Source: Mycolicibacterium lacusdiani (GTDB taxonomy: Bacteria > Actinomycetota > Actinomycetes > Mycobacteriales > Mycobacteriaceae). Taken from it: a stretch of DNA of 64,000 bases. Positions 1-8,320 of this stretch are shown piece after piece; position 1 is the first letter of the stretch, and each line of letters opens with the position of its first letter. The stretch spans positions 62,001 to 126,000 of the forward strand of contig NZ_JAKCFC010000007.1 in assembly GCF_021916785.1 (NCBI RefSeq), in the 5' to 3' direction. The translations under genes were made by a program, and so were the position numbers. A model generated the notes under the pieces. That model was not told the origin of the DNA, searched no databases, and was given only the letters and a program-made list of their open reading frames with translations.

Positions 1-1302
1 AACAACCTCGGTGCGCTCACCACCGCGTCGGCGGGTGTGACCGGCAACGCGGCAGCAGCCCTGACCAACCCGGCCGTCTACGCGCAGATCGCGAACTTCA
101 TCGCGGCCAACGCCACGAACCCCGGGCCACTACTGGCTCAGCTCGCCAACTTCAACACGAACTTCGGTTCGATCATCGGCAACGCCACCGCAGGCTCGAA
201 CGCTGCGCTGCAGGATTCGCTGGAGCTGCTGCCCGCCACGCTGACCAACGCGTTCAACTTCCTGCGCACCGGTCAGTTCGTCGAGGCGTTCAGCGAGCTG
301 AACATCTACTTCCTGGTGCGACTGATCGAGCGGCCCGGCAACCCGCTGGTGCCGATCTTCAGCATCCCCGGTGACATCGCGGCAGCACTGCCCGGTGGGC
401 AGATCGTGGCCAACGTACTGGACTCGCTGCTTACCCGCGGCGTGTTCTCGGGCCTGACCCGCGCGCTGTTCGTCGCGCCGATCACCGCGACGCTCCAGGT
501 GGCGGAGATCCTCGACGCCGTGCGCGCCTCGGTCGTCGTCGGCGACTTCGGCACGGCTCTCAGCGAGCTGATCAACATGCCGATCAAGGTGGCCAACGCC
601 TTCGTCAACGGCTACGTGCCGAACTTCCCGACGCGCTCGCTGTTCCAGGGATTGCTCAGCCCGAATGGTCCGCTGGACTACTTCCTGAACGATCTGCCGA
701 ACGCGATCTTCACCGCGCTCAACGCATCGGTGGCACCTCCCGCGGCGCCGACGGTCACGACCGCGGCACTGACGACGACGTCGCCGACCGACATCCCGGC
801 CGCCAGCGCGTCGCTGATCTCGGTCGAGGCTCCGGCCGCCGATGCCAGCGAGACGGCACCCGTGGTCTCCGAAACCACGGAGACCGAGACCGGCGCCACC
901 GCACCGGTTGTCGAGACCCCTGCCGTCGAGACCTCAGCTGCCGAGCCGGTTGCCGTCGAGACCCCCGCGGTCGAGACGCCTGCCACCGAGACGCCTGTGG
1001 ACGAGACCCCGGCTGTCACACCGGTTTCCGACGAGACCGAGACCGAATCGGGCAGCAACAAGCCCACCAGTACCTGGGGCGGCGACAAATCCGACATCAA
1101 GGCAACCGACAGCGGGACGGGCACCGGCACCTCGGGTAGCACGGGGGGCAGCACCGCCGGCGGCACCGCATCGGGTGGCAACGCCGCCTCGGGCAGCGAC
1201 GCCACGGCCGGCGACGCCTCCGGCAGTGGTTCCGATAGCACCTCCTCGGACAGCGACAAGTCCGGCGGCAGCGACTCCGACAGCTCGGGTGGCGACGAGT
1301 AA
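1..1302 (+). CDS. Low-complexity mycobacterial protein, 5' end outside window
   Basis: The frame is open from the first base, so the true start lies upstream. About 230 visible residues form a hydrophobic, Asn/Ala/Leu-rich region with many amphipathic helices, of the kind seen in mycobacterial PE/PPE-like or secreted proteins. It is followed by a Pro/Thr/Glu/Val linker with repeated ETPAV-type units (about codons 285-345) and a Gly/Ser/Thr/Asp tail ending in GGDE. No catalytic motif or anchor is visible. Function unknown; an exported or surface protein is a guess from composition. A strong hairpin follows the stop codon. Confidence 0.7.
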   Translation, partial: NNLGALTTASAGVTGNAAAALTNPAVYAQIANFIAANATNPGPLLAQLANFNTNFGSIIGNATAGSNAALQDSLELLPATLTNAFNFLRTGQFVEAFSELNIYFLVRLIERPGNPLVPIFSIPGDIAAALPGGQIVANVLDSLLTRGVFSGLTRALFVAPITATLQVAEILDAVRASVVVGDFGTALSELINMPIKVANAFVNGYVPNFPTRSLFQGLLSPNGPLDYFLNDLPNAIFTALNASVAPPAAPTVTTAALTTTSPTDIPAASASLISVEAPAADASETAPVVSETTETETGATAPVVETPAVETSAAEPVAVETPAVETPATETPVDETPAVTPVSDETETESGSNKPTSTWGGDKSDIKATDSGTGTGTSGSTGGSTAGGTASGGNAASGSDATAGDASGSGSDSTSSDSDKSGGSDSDSSGGDE

Positions 1303-1320
1303 GCACGGAAACGATGTGAC

Positions 1321-1352
1321 GAACGGCCCCCTCGGCGACGAGGGGGCCGTTC
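1321..1352. terminator. Hairpin terminator after the first gene
   Basis: Thirteen-base arms (GAACGGCCCCCTC and its complement) pair perfectly around a 6-nt loop, 18 nt after the stop codon. The trailing sequence is only weakly T-rich, as is usual in mycobacteria. Confidence 0.75.
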
Positions 1353-1393
1353 TCCGTTTGGGCCACTGGCGCCAAGATTCGTCGGCCAAAGAA

Positions 1394-1427
1394 AACCGCC
1401 CCTGACTGCCGTGGCAGCGGGGCGGTT
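1394..1427 (-). terminator. Intrinsic terminator of the tRNA-Ser
   Basis: Arms AACCGCCCC/GGGGCGGTT, with a second inner CTGCC/GGCAG stem, lie just 3' of the tRNA. On the minus strand the hairpin is followed by TTTTC, so it reads as a classic intrinsic terminator. It sits back to back with the terminator of the plus-strand gene. Confidence 0.75.
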
Positions 1428-1431
1428 ATGG

Positions 1432-1519
1432 CGGTGGCGGAGGGATTTGAACCCTCGGACGGGGGTTACCCGTCACACGCTTTCGAGGCGTGCTCCTTAG
1501 GCCGCTCGGACACGCCACC
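1432..1519 (-). tRNA. tRNA-Ser(CGA)
   Basis: Seven-base acceptor stem GGTGGCG/CGCCACC, long class II variable arm, T-arm GGTTCAAATCC, anticodon loop CTCGAAA with anticodon CGA (reads UCG). The 3' CCA is encoded (TGG at 1429-1431 on the plus strand). Confidence 0.95.
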
Positions 1520-1633
1520 GTGTGGCAGCTTACCGGCAACCGGGCCGCGCCCCTAATCGCGTCCAGACTGCGGGGAGATCGCTCTTGACGCCGATTTCGC
1601 GATCTGGCAGCAGTCTCGGCGGAGAAAGCTGCG

Positions 1634-2089
1634 TCACCGCATCCGCGCGAAGAACGCCTCGAGCGGCGCGGCGCACTCCTGCGCCAACACCCCACCCCGG
1701 ACCTCCGGACGATGGGTGAGCCGCCGGTCCCGGACCACGTCCCACAGCGACCCGACCGCACCGGTCTTCGGCTCCCACGCCCCGAACACCACCCGCGCGA
1801 CGCGGGCCATCACCAGCGCCCCTGCGCACATCGTGCAGGGTTCGACGGTCACCGCCAGGGTCGTGCCCTCGAGTCGCCACCCGTCGCCCAACGCCTTGGC
1901 CGCGGCGCGCATCGCGATGATCTCGGCGTGCGCGGTCGGGTCGCCCAGTTCCTCTCGGGCGTTGGCGGCCCGGGCCAATTCGGCACCGTCGGGACCGAAC
2001 ACGACCGCCCCGATCGGCACGTCGGCCGGCCCTGCCGCCGAGGCGGCATCGAGCGCGAGGCGAATGGCCTGCTCGTCGGTCAGGGTCAA
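1634..2089 (-). CDS. tadA: tRNA-specific adenosine deaminase TadA
   Basis: Deaminates the wobble adenosine of tRNA-Arg(ACG) to inosine. The 151-residue protein has the cytidine/deoxycytidylate-deaminase zinc site: HAE (His54, Glu56) and PCTMC (Cys85, Cys88), with the usual length for the family. Its start overlaps the stop of the upstream gene by ATGA, so the two are translationally coupled. Its expected substrate, tRNA-Arg(ACG), is encoded in the same window near 23.3 kb. Confidence 0.95.
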   Translation of the reverse strand: MTLTDEQAIRLALDAASAAGPADVPIGAVVFGPDGAELARAANAREELGDPTAHAEIIAMRAAAKALGDGWRLEGTTLAVTVEPCTMCAGALVMARVARVVFGAWEPKTGAVGSLWDVVRDRRLTHRPEVRGGVLAQECAAPLEAFFARMR

Positions 2090-2604
2090 CGATCGAGTTT
2101 GTCGAGCACCGCCGCCAGTTCGTCGGCGAAGCCCATCTCCTGGGCGATGCGGCCGAGCTGCTCGTCGGCGTACTCGTCGTCGGAGAGGATGATGCTCAAC
2201 ACGCTGTCGGACAACCCGAGGTCGGACAGCAGACCGAGGTCGCCTTCCTCGAACGGGTCCTCGTCCTCGAGGTCGTCGAGATCCATGTTCGCATCGAGCT
2301 TGCGAAGCACCTCTTCGGCGATGTCGTAGTCCAGGGCCGCGGTGGCGTCGGACAGGAACAGCCGGGTGCCCGCGGGCGCTGGCCGGACGATCACGAAGAA
2401 CTCGTCGTCGATGTCGAGGAGCCCGAAGACCGCTCCGGCGCTGCGCATCTCGCGCAGCTCCGTCTCAGCGGCCTTGAGGCTCGTCAACGCTGCGCGTGCC
2501 ATCGACGTACAACGCCACTTGCCATTCTCGCGAACGACGGCGATGCCGAAGCCGTCGGGGAGGTCTGCGGCCTGGTTCTGCGCCTGCGCACGCTGTGCTC
2601 CCAT
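2086..2604 (-). CDS. tRNA adenosine deaminase-associated protein
   Basis: A 172-residue acidic protein with a run of Asp/Glu around residues 105-125 (DLEDEDPFEEGD). It belongs to the actinobacterial family always found next to tadA (Rv3753c-like). No catalytic motif is seen and the molecular role is not known to me. The ATG start is supported by a TAGCGT box exactly 7 nt upstream, which suggests a leaderless transcript, and the downstream tadA is coupled by a 4-nt overlap. Confidence 0.85.
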   Translation of the reverse strand: MGAQRAQAQNQAADLPDGFGIAVVRENGKWRCTSMARAALTSLKAAETELREMRSAGAVFGLLDIDDEFFVIVRPAPAGTRLFLSDATAALDYDIAEEVLRKLDANMDLDDLEDEDPFEEGDLGLLSDLGLSDSVLSIILSDDEYADEQLGRIAQEMGFADELAAVLDKLDR

Positions 2605-2611
2605 GAGCTAG

Positions 2612-2617
2612 ACGCTA
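2612..2617 (-). promoter_or_regulatory. Leaderless -10 box for the tadA operon
   Basis: TAGCGT on the minus strand, 7 nt before the ATG at 2604; fits TANNNT-N6-7-start. Confidence 0.55.
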
Positions 2618-2697
2618 GTCCTCGACGACGCCCTTTGACCAGCGGTGAAGGCCAAGCCCTGCGCCACCTCGGCGAGGCCGTATGCCAACCTAGATTC

Positions 2698-3669
2698 ATG
2701 GGGAGTCCACGGAGCGGACCGCAGGTCTGCGTACTCGGCTTGGGATTGATCGGCGGATCACTGATGCGGGCCGCCAAGGCCGCCGGCTTGGACGCGTTTG
2801 GCTACAACCGGTCCATGGACGGGGTCGAGGCCGCGCGCTTCGACGGCTTCGACGCCTCCAACTCCCTCGACGGCGTACTGGATCGCGCCGCTCGGAGTGA
2901 CGCGCTGATCGTGCTGGCCGTGCCGATGCCTGCGCTGCCCATCATGCTCGACCACATCCGCAGCACGGCACCCGACTGCGCGCTGACCGACGTCACCAGC
3001 GTCAAAGGCGCTGTCCTACAGGCAGTGCGCAAGCACGGTCTCGCCGAGCGCTTCGTCGGTGGCCATCCGATGGCCGGCACGGCGCACTCCGGTTGGGCGG
3101 CGGGCGACGCAGAACTCTTCGTGGGCGCTCCGTGGGTGCTCAGCGTCGACGACGGCGTGGATCCGTCGGTGTGGGCGACGGTCATGCACTTGGCGTTGGC
3201 CTGCGGCTCCTTCGTGGTGCCCGCGCGATCCGACGAGCACGACGCCGCGGCCGCCGCCATCTCGCACCTGCCGCACCTGCTGGCCGAGGCGCTGGCCGCC
3301 ACAGCAGGCCACGTGCCGCTCGCGTTCGCGCTGGCCGCCGGTTCCTTCCGGGACGGCACGCGGGTCGCGGCCACCGCACCCGACCTGGTGCGCGCGATGT
3401 GCGAGGCGAACTCCGAGCAGCTGCTCGGGTCGTTGGACCAGGCCATCGACCTGCTGACGAGGGCGCGCGCCAGCCTGGCCGGGTCGGGATCGGTGGCCGA
3501 ACTCGTCGAAACCGGCCACGCGGCCCGGATGCGCTACGACAGCTTCAGCAGGCCGCAGATCCTGGCGACGACGATCGGCGCCCCCGACTGGCGCGACGAA
3601 CTCGCCGCAGCCGGGCGGGCCGGCGGGGTGATCAGATCCGCTCTGCCAGTCCTGGGTAGTCCAGGATGA
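2698..3669 (+). CDS. tyrA: Prephenate dehydrogenase
   Basis: Oxidatively decarboxylates prephenate to 4-hydroxyphenylpyruvate in tyrosine synthesis. The N-terminal Rossmann motif GLGLIGGS is at about residues 14-21. The catalytic region holds TDVTSVKGA and GGHPMAGTAHSG, typical of TyrA, and the C-terminal half is helical. I chose the ATG just before GSPRSGPQ because the Rossmann strand begins about 10 residues later; a longer frame upstream adds 21 unlikely residues. The gene converges with the next one and overlaps its 3' end by 38 bp. It corresponds to Rv3754 in position. Confidence 0.92.
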   Translation: MGSPRSGPQVCVLGLGLIGGSLMRAAKAAGLDAFGYNRSMDGVEAARFDGFDASNSLDGVLDRAARSDALIVLAVPMPALPIMLDHIRSTAPDCALTDVTSVKGAVLQAVRKHGLAERFVGGHPMAGTAHSGWAAGDAELFVGAPWVLSVDDGVDPSVWATVMHLALACGSFVVPARSDEHDAAAAAISHLPHLLAEALAATAGHVPLAFALAAGSFRDGTRVAATAPDLVRAMCEANSEQLLGSLDQAIDLLTRARASLAGSGSVAELVETGHAARMRYDSFSRPQILATTIGAPDWRDELAAAGRAGGVIRSALPVLGSPG

Positions 3670-4231
3670 AGCCGTCGTCGTCGACGCTGATGGCGGTGTT
3701 CGCCAACGGCGACGACAGTTCGATGGCGCCGTCGACGCTCGCATAGCTGATGGTCTCGAGTTCGACGGTCAGGTCGGGCAGGCGGACGTAGACCACCGGC
3801 AGCGACACCGACTCGCCACTGCGGTGCACGCCGGTGCGGCGGATCGGCAGGGCGTTGAAGAACGGACTGAACGCCACGTCGACGTCCAGCGCGGTCTCGA
3901 ACGCCGAGCGCTTCGTCTGATTCTGATGGTCCTGGACCAGCCACATGTTCTCTTCATCACGGGCGATCGACAGTTGGCGCTCGCGTTCGGCCAACGTCAC
4001 CGTCACCGACAGCCGCTTGGTGGCGCCTGCGTCGTTGGTGACGAGGTCGTACGACGCGCTGAACGCGGGATGCGTGTCCGACGCGGCGGCGACGATGCGG
4101 CCATACGCCTTGATGCGGTTGCCCGACACTTGAACCCGGACCGACTCCATCCGGGTGCAGTCGTGGGCACGCCACGTCAGCACGGACGGCCAGGGGCCTG
4201 GGGTCTCCTCGGAGCGGTCTGCTGCACTCAC
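3632..4231 (-). CDS. Putative glycolipid-binding family protein (Rv3755c-like)
   Basis: A 199-residue soluble protein, rich in beta-strand pattern, without signal peptide. It matches my memory of the putative glycolipid-binding family (PF06475), one conserved copy of which lies next to proZ in mycobacteria. The GTG start overlaps the proZ stop as GTGA, and an AGAGGGG ribosome-binding site precedes it. A long open frame continues upstream but runs antiphase through proZ and is not coding. The overlap implies translation together with the importer operon; what it contributes there is unknown. Confidence 0.75.
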   Translation of the reverse strand: MSAADRSEETPGPWPSVLTWRAHDCTRMESVRVQVSGNRIKAYGRIVAAASDTHPAFSASYDLVTNDAGATKRLSVTVTLAERERQLSIARDEENMWLVQDHQNQTKRSAFETALDVDVAFSPFFNALPIRRTGVHRSGESVSLPVVYVRLPDLTVELETISYASVDGAIELSSPLANTAISVDDDGFILDYPGLAERI

Positions 4232-5022
4232 CCCTCTACCGTAGGCGACGGACCCTCGCGTTCGTAGCGAGCTGGTGAACTGGCTCCAGATCGAGACGAA
4301 CTCGCGTTCGACAGTGCGATCTCGTCGCTCAGGAACGGCTGCGGCAGGTCGCCCGAACGACGGAAGCGGTCCGCGCCCGGTTCGGCCGCCCACACCGCGA
4401 ATGCCAGCAGCGCGTCCAGGATGAGGGCGAGCGCCGTGACCATCAGCGCACCGACGAGCGCCAGGTAGAACTCCCTGACCTTGATGCCGTCGATGAGGTA
4501 CCTGCCGAGTCCGCCGAGGCTGGCGTACGCGGCGACGGTCGCCGTGGCGACGATCTGCAGCGTCGCCGTCCGGAGCCCGCTGAGGATGAGCGGCAGGGCG
4601 TTGCGCACCTCGACGCGCAGCAGCACCTGCATCTCGGTCATGCCCATCGACCGGGCGGCGTCCACCACCGCGCGGTCGACGTTGGCGATACCGGAGTACG
4701 TGCCAGCCAGCAGTGGCGGGATGCCGAGCAGCATCAGCGCCACGGTCGGAGGGATCAGCCCGAGACCCCACAGCAGCACGCCGAGCAGCAGGACGCCGAG
4801 CGTCGGTAGCGCGCGCAAGGCGTTCACACCGGTGACCACGAAGAAGGTGCCGCGCCCGGTGTGACCGATCGCCATGCCGATCGGGATCGCGATGAGCGCC
4901 GAGAAGAGCACCGCGATCGCGGTGTACTCGAGGTGCTCGACGATGCGTGCGCCGATTCCCGCAGGGCCCGCCCAGTTCGCGGCGGTGAAGATGTACGACA
5001 GCGCCTGGGAGAGGAAGTTCAC
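4228..5022 (-). CDS. proZ: Osmoprotectant ABC transporter permease ProZ
   Basis: A 264-residue inner-membrane permease of the OpuC/ProWZ type with about six hydrophobic segments. The EAA-like loop lies around VDAARSMGMTEMQVLLRVEVRNALP. It forms the channel with ProW for glycine betaine/carnitine/choline-type solutes. The GTG start overlaps the proW stop (GTGA). The C-terminal 35 residues are hydrophilic and Ser/Arg-rich, longer than most relatives, and run into the start of the glycolipid-binding-like gene, again with GTGA. Confidence 0.88.
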   Translation of the reverse strand: MNFLSQALSYIFTAANWAGPAGIGARIVEHLEYTAIAVLFSALIAIPIGMAIGHTGRGTFFVVTGVNALRALPTLGVLLLGVLLWGLGLIPPTVALMLLGIPPLLAGTYSGIANVDRAVVDAARSMGMTEMQVLLRVEVRNALPLILSGLRTATLQIVATATVAAYASLGGLGRYLIDGIKVREFYLALVGALMVTALALILDALLAFAVWAAEPGADRFRRSGDLPQPFLSDEIALSNASSSRSGASSPARYEREGPSPTVEG

Positions 5023-5678
5023 CGGGCACCCGCCTTCGCCTTGCGGTCGGTCCGCACCCACGGTGTGGCGAGCTTGCCTGCCAACATGATGAGCGTGTCG
5101 ATCACGATCGCGAGGACGAAGATGGCGATGATGCCCGCGATGATCTGATCGCTCTTGTCGGCCTGGTAGCCCTCGGTGAACCAGGTGCCGAGGCCGCCGA
5201 TGCCGATCACCGAGCCCACCGACACCATGGAGATGTTGGTGACGGCGACGACGCGCAAACTGGCGACGAGCACCGGGACGGCGAGCGGCAACTCCACCTT
5301 GATGATTCGCTTCAGTGGCGTGTAACCGACGGCGGTGGCCGCGTCGAGCACGGCGGGCGGAAGCGCGTCGAGCGCCTCTGGCACCGCCCGCACGAGCAGC
5401 GCGACCGTGTACAGCGTGAGCGCCACGATGACGTTGGCCTGGTCGAGGATTCGAGTCGGGATGACGAGCGGCAGGACGACGAACAGGGCGAGCGACGGGA
5501 TGGTGAAGATGATGCTCGCCGTGATCGTCGTGATCCGCCGCAGCGCCCTCGTCCGTTGCACGAACGCACCCAGCGGCACCGCGATCACCAACCCGAGCAG
5601 CAGTGGGAGCAGCGACAACCACAGGTGGATGAGCGTCAGCTCCCACGCGTCGTCGAGATGGGTGAGCAGATAGTTCAC
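5019..5678 (-). CDS. proW: Osmoprotectant ABC transporter permease ProW
   Basis: A 219-residue permease with six predicted membrane segments and an EAA-type loop around LDAATAVGYTPLKRIIKVELP. It pairs with ProZ. The GTG start (GTG AAC TAT) overlaps the proV stop by GTGA. Two separate small permeases plus ATPase and lipoprotein is the OpuC-type arrangement. Confidence 0.9.
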   Translation of the reverse strand: MNYLLTHLDDAWELTLIHLWLSLLPLLLGLVIAVPLGAFVQRTRALRRITTITASIIFTIPSLALFVVLPLVIPTRILDQANVIVALTLYTVALLVRAVPEALDALPPAVLDAATAVGYTPLKRIIKVELPLAVPVLVASLRVVAVTNISMVSVGSVIGIGGLGTWFTEGYQADKSDQIIAGIIAIFVLAIVIDTLIMLAGKLATPWVRTDRKAKAGAR

Positions 5679-6793
5679 GCGGTCTGCTCACCCCAGTGGT
5701 CGCGCGGGCGGTTCTTGAGTGCAGCGAGTACGTCGTCGGCCCGGACCCCGCCGATCACCTGTTTGTTGGCGTCGACGGCCACTCCAAGGCCCGACGGCGA
5801 CGACAGCGCGGCGTCGAGCGCCAGCCGCAGCGAACCACCCGGCACGAAGAGGGAGCCACCGGCAATCGTGCTGTCGTACAGCGACTTTCCGTGCCGGTGC
5901 AGACCCACGCCGCTGGCGTCGATCCACGCGTACGGCGACCCGTCGGGCCGGATGACCAGAGCCCACTCACCCGGCTTCAGGTCGAGCGCGTCGACACCCG
6001 GCTCACCGACGGTGCGCACGTCGTGCAGCGGGAGGTCCCTGGCATCGGTGAACTGCAGGCCGCGGTAGCCGCGATCGGCGCCGATGAAGCCGGCCACGTC
6101 GTCGCTGGCCGGGTTCGACAGCAGCCGGGCGGGTGCGTCGTACTGCAGCAGCACGCCGCCGCGGCCGAACACCGCGACCTTGTCGCCGAGCTTGAGCGCC
6201 TCGTCGATGTCGTGGGTGACGAAGACGATGGTCTTGCGCAGTTCGCTCTGCAGTCGCAGGATCTCGGTCTGCAGTTCCTCGCGCACCACCGGGTCGACCG
6301 CACTGAAGGGCTCGTCCATCAACAGGATCGGCGGGTCGGCGGCCAGTGCGCGCGCCACGCCGACGCGCTGCTGTTGTCCGCCTGAGAGCTGCGCCGGGTA
6401 CCGGTTGGCCAGCTTGGGATCGAGCCCCACCCGCTCCATGACGTCGCGGGCATTCTTGCGGGCGTTCCGCCGTGACTCGCCCATCAGCACCGGGACCGTA
6501 GCCACGTTGTCGATCACCCGAAGGTGCGGCATCAAGCCTGCGCTCTGGATGACGTACCCGATGCCGAGACGGAGCTTGACGGCGTCGACCTTGGTGACGT
6601 CGTTGCCGTCGACGGTCAGCGTGCCCGACGTCGGGTCGATCATCCGGTTGATCATGCGCATGGACGTGGTCTTGCCACATCCCGATGGACCGACGAACAC
6701 CGTGAGCGTGCCCTCGGGCACGGTCAGAGTGAGGTCGTCCACGGCGACCGTGCCGTCGGGGTACGTCTTGGTGACGTTCTCGAACGAGATCAC
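5675..6793 (-). CDS. proV: Osmoprotectant ABC transporter ATPase ProV
   Basis: A 372-residue ATPase energising ProW/ProZ. Walker A is GPSGCGKT at residues 35-42, the signature LSGGQ at 136-140 and Walker B LLMDEP at about 158-162; a switch His follows in FVTHD. The C-terminal 120 residues hold a CBS-like region (ending in VIGGVRADDVLAAL), which in relatives senses ionic strength or c-di-AMP. The GTG start has AGGGA 9 nt upstream; the longer frame with an Arg-rich N-terminus lies in the proX-proV junction and is unlikely. The gene starts 37 nt after the proX stop. Confidence 0.92.
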   Translation of the reverse strand: MISFENVTKTYPDGTVAVDDLTLTVPEGTLTVFVGPSGCGKTTSMRMINRMIDPTSGTLTVDGNDVTKVDAVKLRLGIGYVIQSAGLMPHLRVIDNVATVPVLMGESRRNARKNARDVMERVGLDPKLANRYPAQLSGGQQQRVGVARALAADPPILLMDEPFSAVDPVVREELQTEILRLQSELRKTIVFVTHDIDEALKLGDKVAVFGRGGVLLQYDAPARLLSNPASDDVAGFIGADRGYRGLQFTDARDLPLHDVRTVGEPGVDALDLKPGEWALVIRPDGSPYAWIDASGVGLHRHGKSLYDSTIAGGSLFVPGGSLRLALDAALSSPSGLGVAVDANKQVIGGVRADDVLAALKNRPRDHWGEQTA

Positions 6794-6830
6794 GCGCTCA
6801 TCCCTACTCTTCTGGTCTTCGCGCGAGCGC

Positions 6831-7781
6831 TCATCCCATAGCCTTGTCGAAGCCGTTGTCCTGCACCCACTTCTGCGCCGCCTCATCCGGGTCCATGCCG
6901 CCGTTGCCCGACGTGGCGGTGTTCATCTCGATGAGCGCCTCGGTGGTCAGCTTTGCCGATACGGCGTTGAGCACCGACTTGAGCTGGTTCGACATCTTCT
7001 GCGACGCCACCAGCGGCACGACGTTGGCAGCCAGGAAGTTGTTCTTGGGATCCTCGAGGACCACCAGGTTGTTCTGCGGGATGGCCGGCGACGTGCTGAA
7101 GATGTCGGCGGCCGTCACCGTTCCATCGACGAGCGCGCGAACCGTTGCGGGGCCGCCGCCGTCGCTGATCGAGACGAAGTTGGCCGGGGGGATGTCGAGG
7201 CCGTACTTGGCCTTCAGCCCGGGCAGTCCCTCGGCGCGGCTGATGAACTCCGACGGCCCGCCGAACTTCACCTCCGCGGAGTACCTGGCGAGATCGCCGA
7301 TCGTCTTCAGGTTCCAGCGCTGTGCGGTCTCCGACGTCACCGCGACTGTGTCCTGATCGTTGGCGGGCGACGGCGTCAGGATGGAGAGGTCACCGGGGAT
7401 CTTGTCGTAGAGCGCCAGCAGCACGGCCTGGGGGTCGGTGACCTCGTTCTCCTTGTCGAAGTACTGCAGCAGGTTGCCGGTGTACTCCGGGATCAGATCG
7501 ATCGAGTGGTCTTGCACTGCCGGGATGTAGGTCTCGCGACTGCCGATGCCGAACTGGCGGCTTATCTCGAAACCGTTGGCCTCCAGCGCCTGGGCGTAGA
7601 TCTCGGCGATGATGTTCGACTCCGGGAAGTCCGCGGAGCCCACCTTGATCGACTTCAGGTCACCGGATATCTCGCCTCCGCCCAGCGGATTCGAGCTTCC
7701 ACAGGCAGACAGCAACAGCATGACGAGTGCGGCGAGGGCGATCGGCCCCCGGTAGCGCACTGCTCCTCGCGCCGATTTCAT
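6831..7781 (-). CDS. proX: Osmoprotectant substrate-binding lipoprotein ProX
   Basis: A 316-residue exported lipoprotein. The signal peptide ends in LLLSAC with lipidated Cys27. The rest is a type F/OpuAC-like quaternary-amine-binding domain: VGSADFPESNIIAEIYAQALE near the N-terminus and PEYTGNLLQYF later, both typical of the family. I chose the ATG of MKSARG because it opens the signal peptide and AAGGGA lies upstream. It is the first gene of the proXVWZ operon and diverges from the LapA-like gene across a 147-bp intergenic region. Confidence 0.92.
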   Translation of the reverse strand: MKSARGAVRYRGPIALAALVMLLLSACGSSNPLGGGEISGDLKSIKVGSADFPESNIIAEIYAQALEANGFEISRQFGIGSRETYIPAVQDHSIDLIPEYTGNLLQYFDKENEVTDPQAVLLALYDKIPGDLSILTPSPANDQDTVAVTSETAQRWNLKTIGDLARYSAEVKFGGPSEFISRAEGLPGLKAKYGLDIPPANFVSISDGGGPATVRALVDGTVTAADIFSTSPAIPQNNLVVLEDPKNNFLAANVVPLVASQKMSNQLKSVLNAVSAKLTTEALIEMNTATSGNGGMDPDEAAQKWVQDNGFDKAMG

Positions 7782-7928
7782 TCCCAACGTCCCTTCGACG
7801 TATCCCCCACCAAACAGCGACAGTAACGGCCCACACGGCGCGTCGCCCGCCTTTGGATCGTCATGGTCAAGCACAACGGGTCCGTCATATTTGTTTCATT
7901 CCGATGCCAGAGGGGCAAGGATGCACCT

Positions 7929-8309
7929 ATGAGTACCGACCCGCACGTGCCGCCCGTCAACACGGGGTCTTCGGCGCCATTCGATCCCCCGGCGCACGCG
8001 TCGGCGTCGGACTCGCCGGCGCCCAACCCCCCGCCGCCCGCCAGCGAGGTCAAGTTCACCCGCGCGGGTGCGCTGTGGTCGTCGCTGATCGTCGGCTTCC
8101 TGGTGCTGATCGTGCTGCTGATCTTCATCGCGCAGAACACCGAGTCGACCGCCTTCCAGTTCCTCGGCTGGAACTGGAGCCTGCCGCTGGGCGTGGCGAT
8201 CATGTTCGCCGCCGTACTGGGCGGTCTGATCACCGTGCTCGCAGGCGCGGCGCGCATCTTCCAACTGCGACGTGCGGCCAAGAAGAACTACAAGGCCGCG
8301 ATCCGCTAG
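7929..8309 (+). CDS. LapA-domain membrane protein (Rv3760-like)
   Basis: A 126-residue protein. The first 45 residues are Pro/Ala/Ser-rich; then come two membrane segments (about residues 53-72 and 83-105) separated by QNTESTAFQFLGWNWSLPLG, the pattern of the LapA/DUF1049 family, and a basic tail. In other bacteria LapA works with LapB in envelope lipid assembly; no such partner is visible here. The ATG is preceded by AGGGGCAAGGA. Its stop codon lies within a hairpin shared with the convergent gene. Confidence 0.8.
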   Translation: MSTDPHVPPVNTGSSAPFDPPAHASASDSPAPNPPPPASEVKFTRAGALWSSLIVGFLVLIVLLIFIAQNTESTAFQFLGWNWSLPLGVAIMFAAVLGGLITVLAGAARIFQLRRAAKKNYKAAIR

Positions 8310-8320
8310 CTCAGCGGATC
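8300..8320. terminator. Short bidirectional hairpin over two convergent stop codons
   Basis: GATCCGCT/AGCGGATC arms around AGCTC. Both convergent genes end inside it, one base apart. Confidence 0.45.

Noticed and set aside
3632..5029. Long minus-strand open frame of 465 codons covering proZ and the glycolipid-binding-like gene
   Set aside because: Only its last 200 codons are protein-like; the Arg-rich upstream part is the antiphase shadow of proZ, and the true start is the GTG at 4231.
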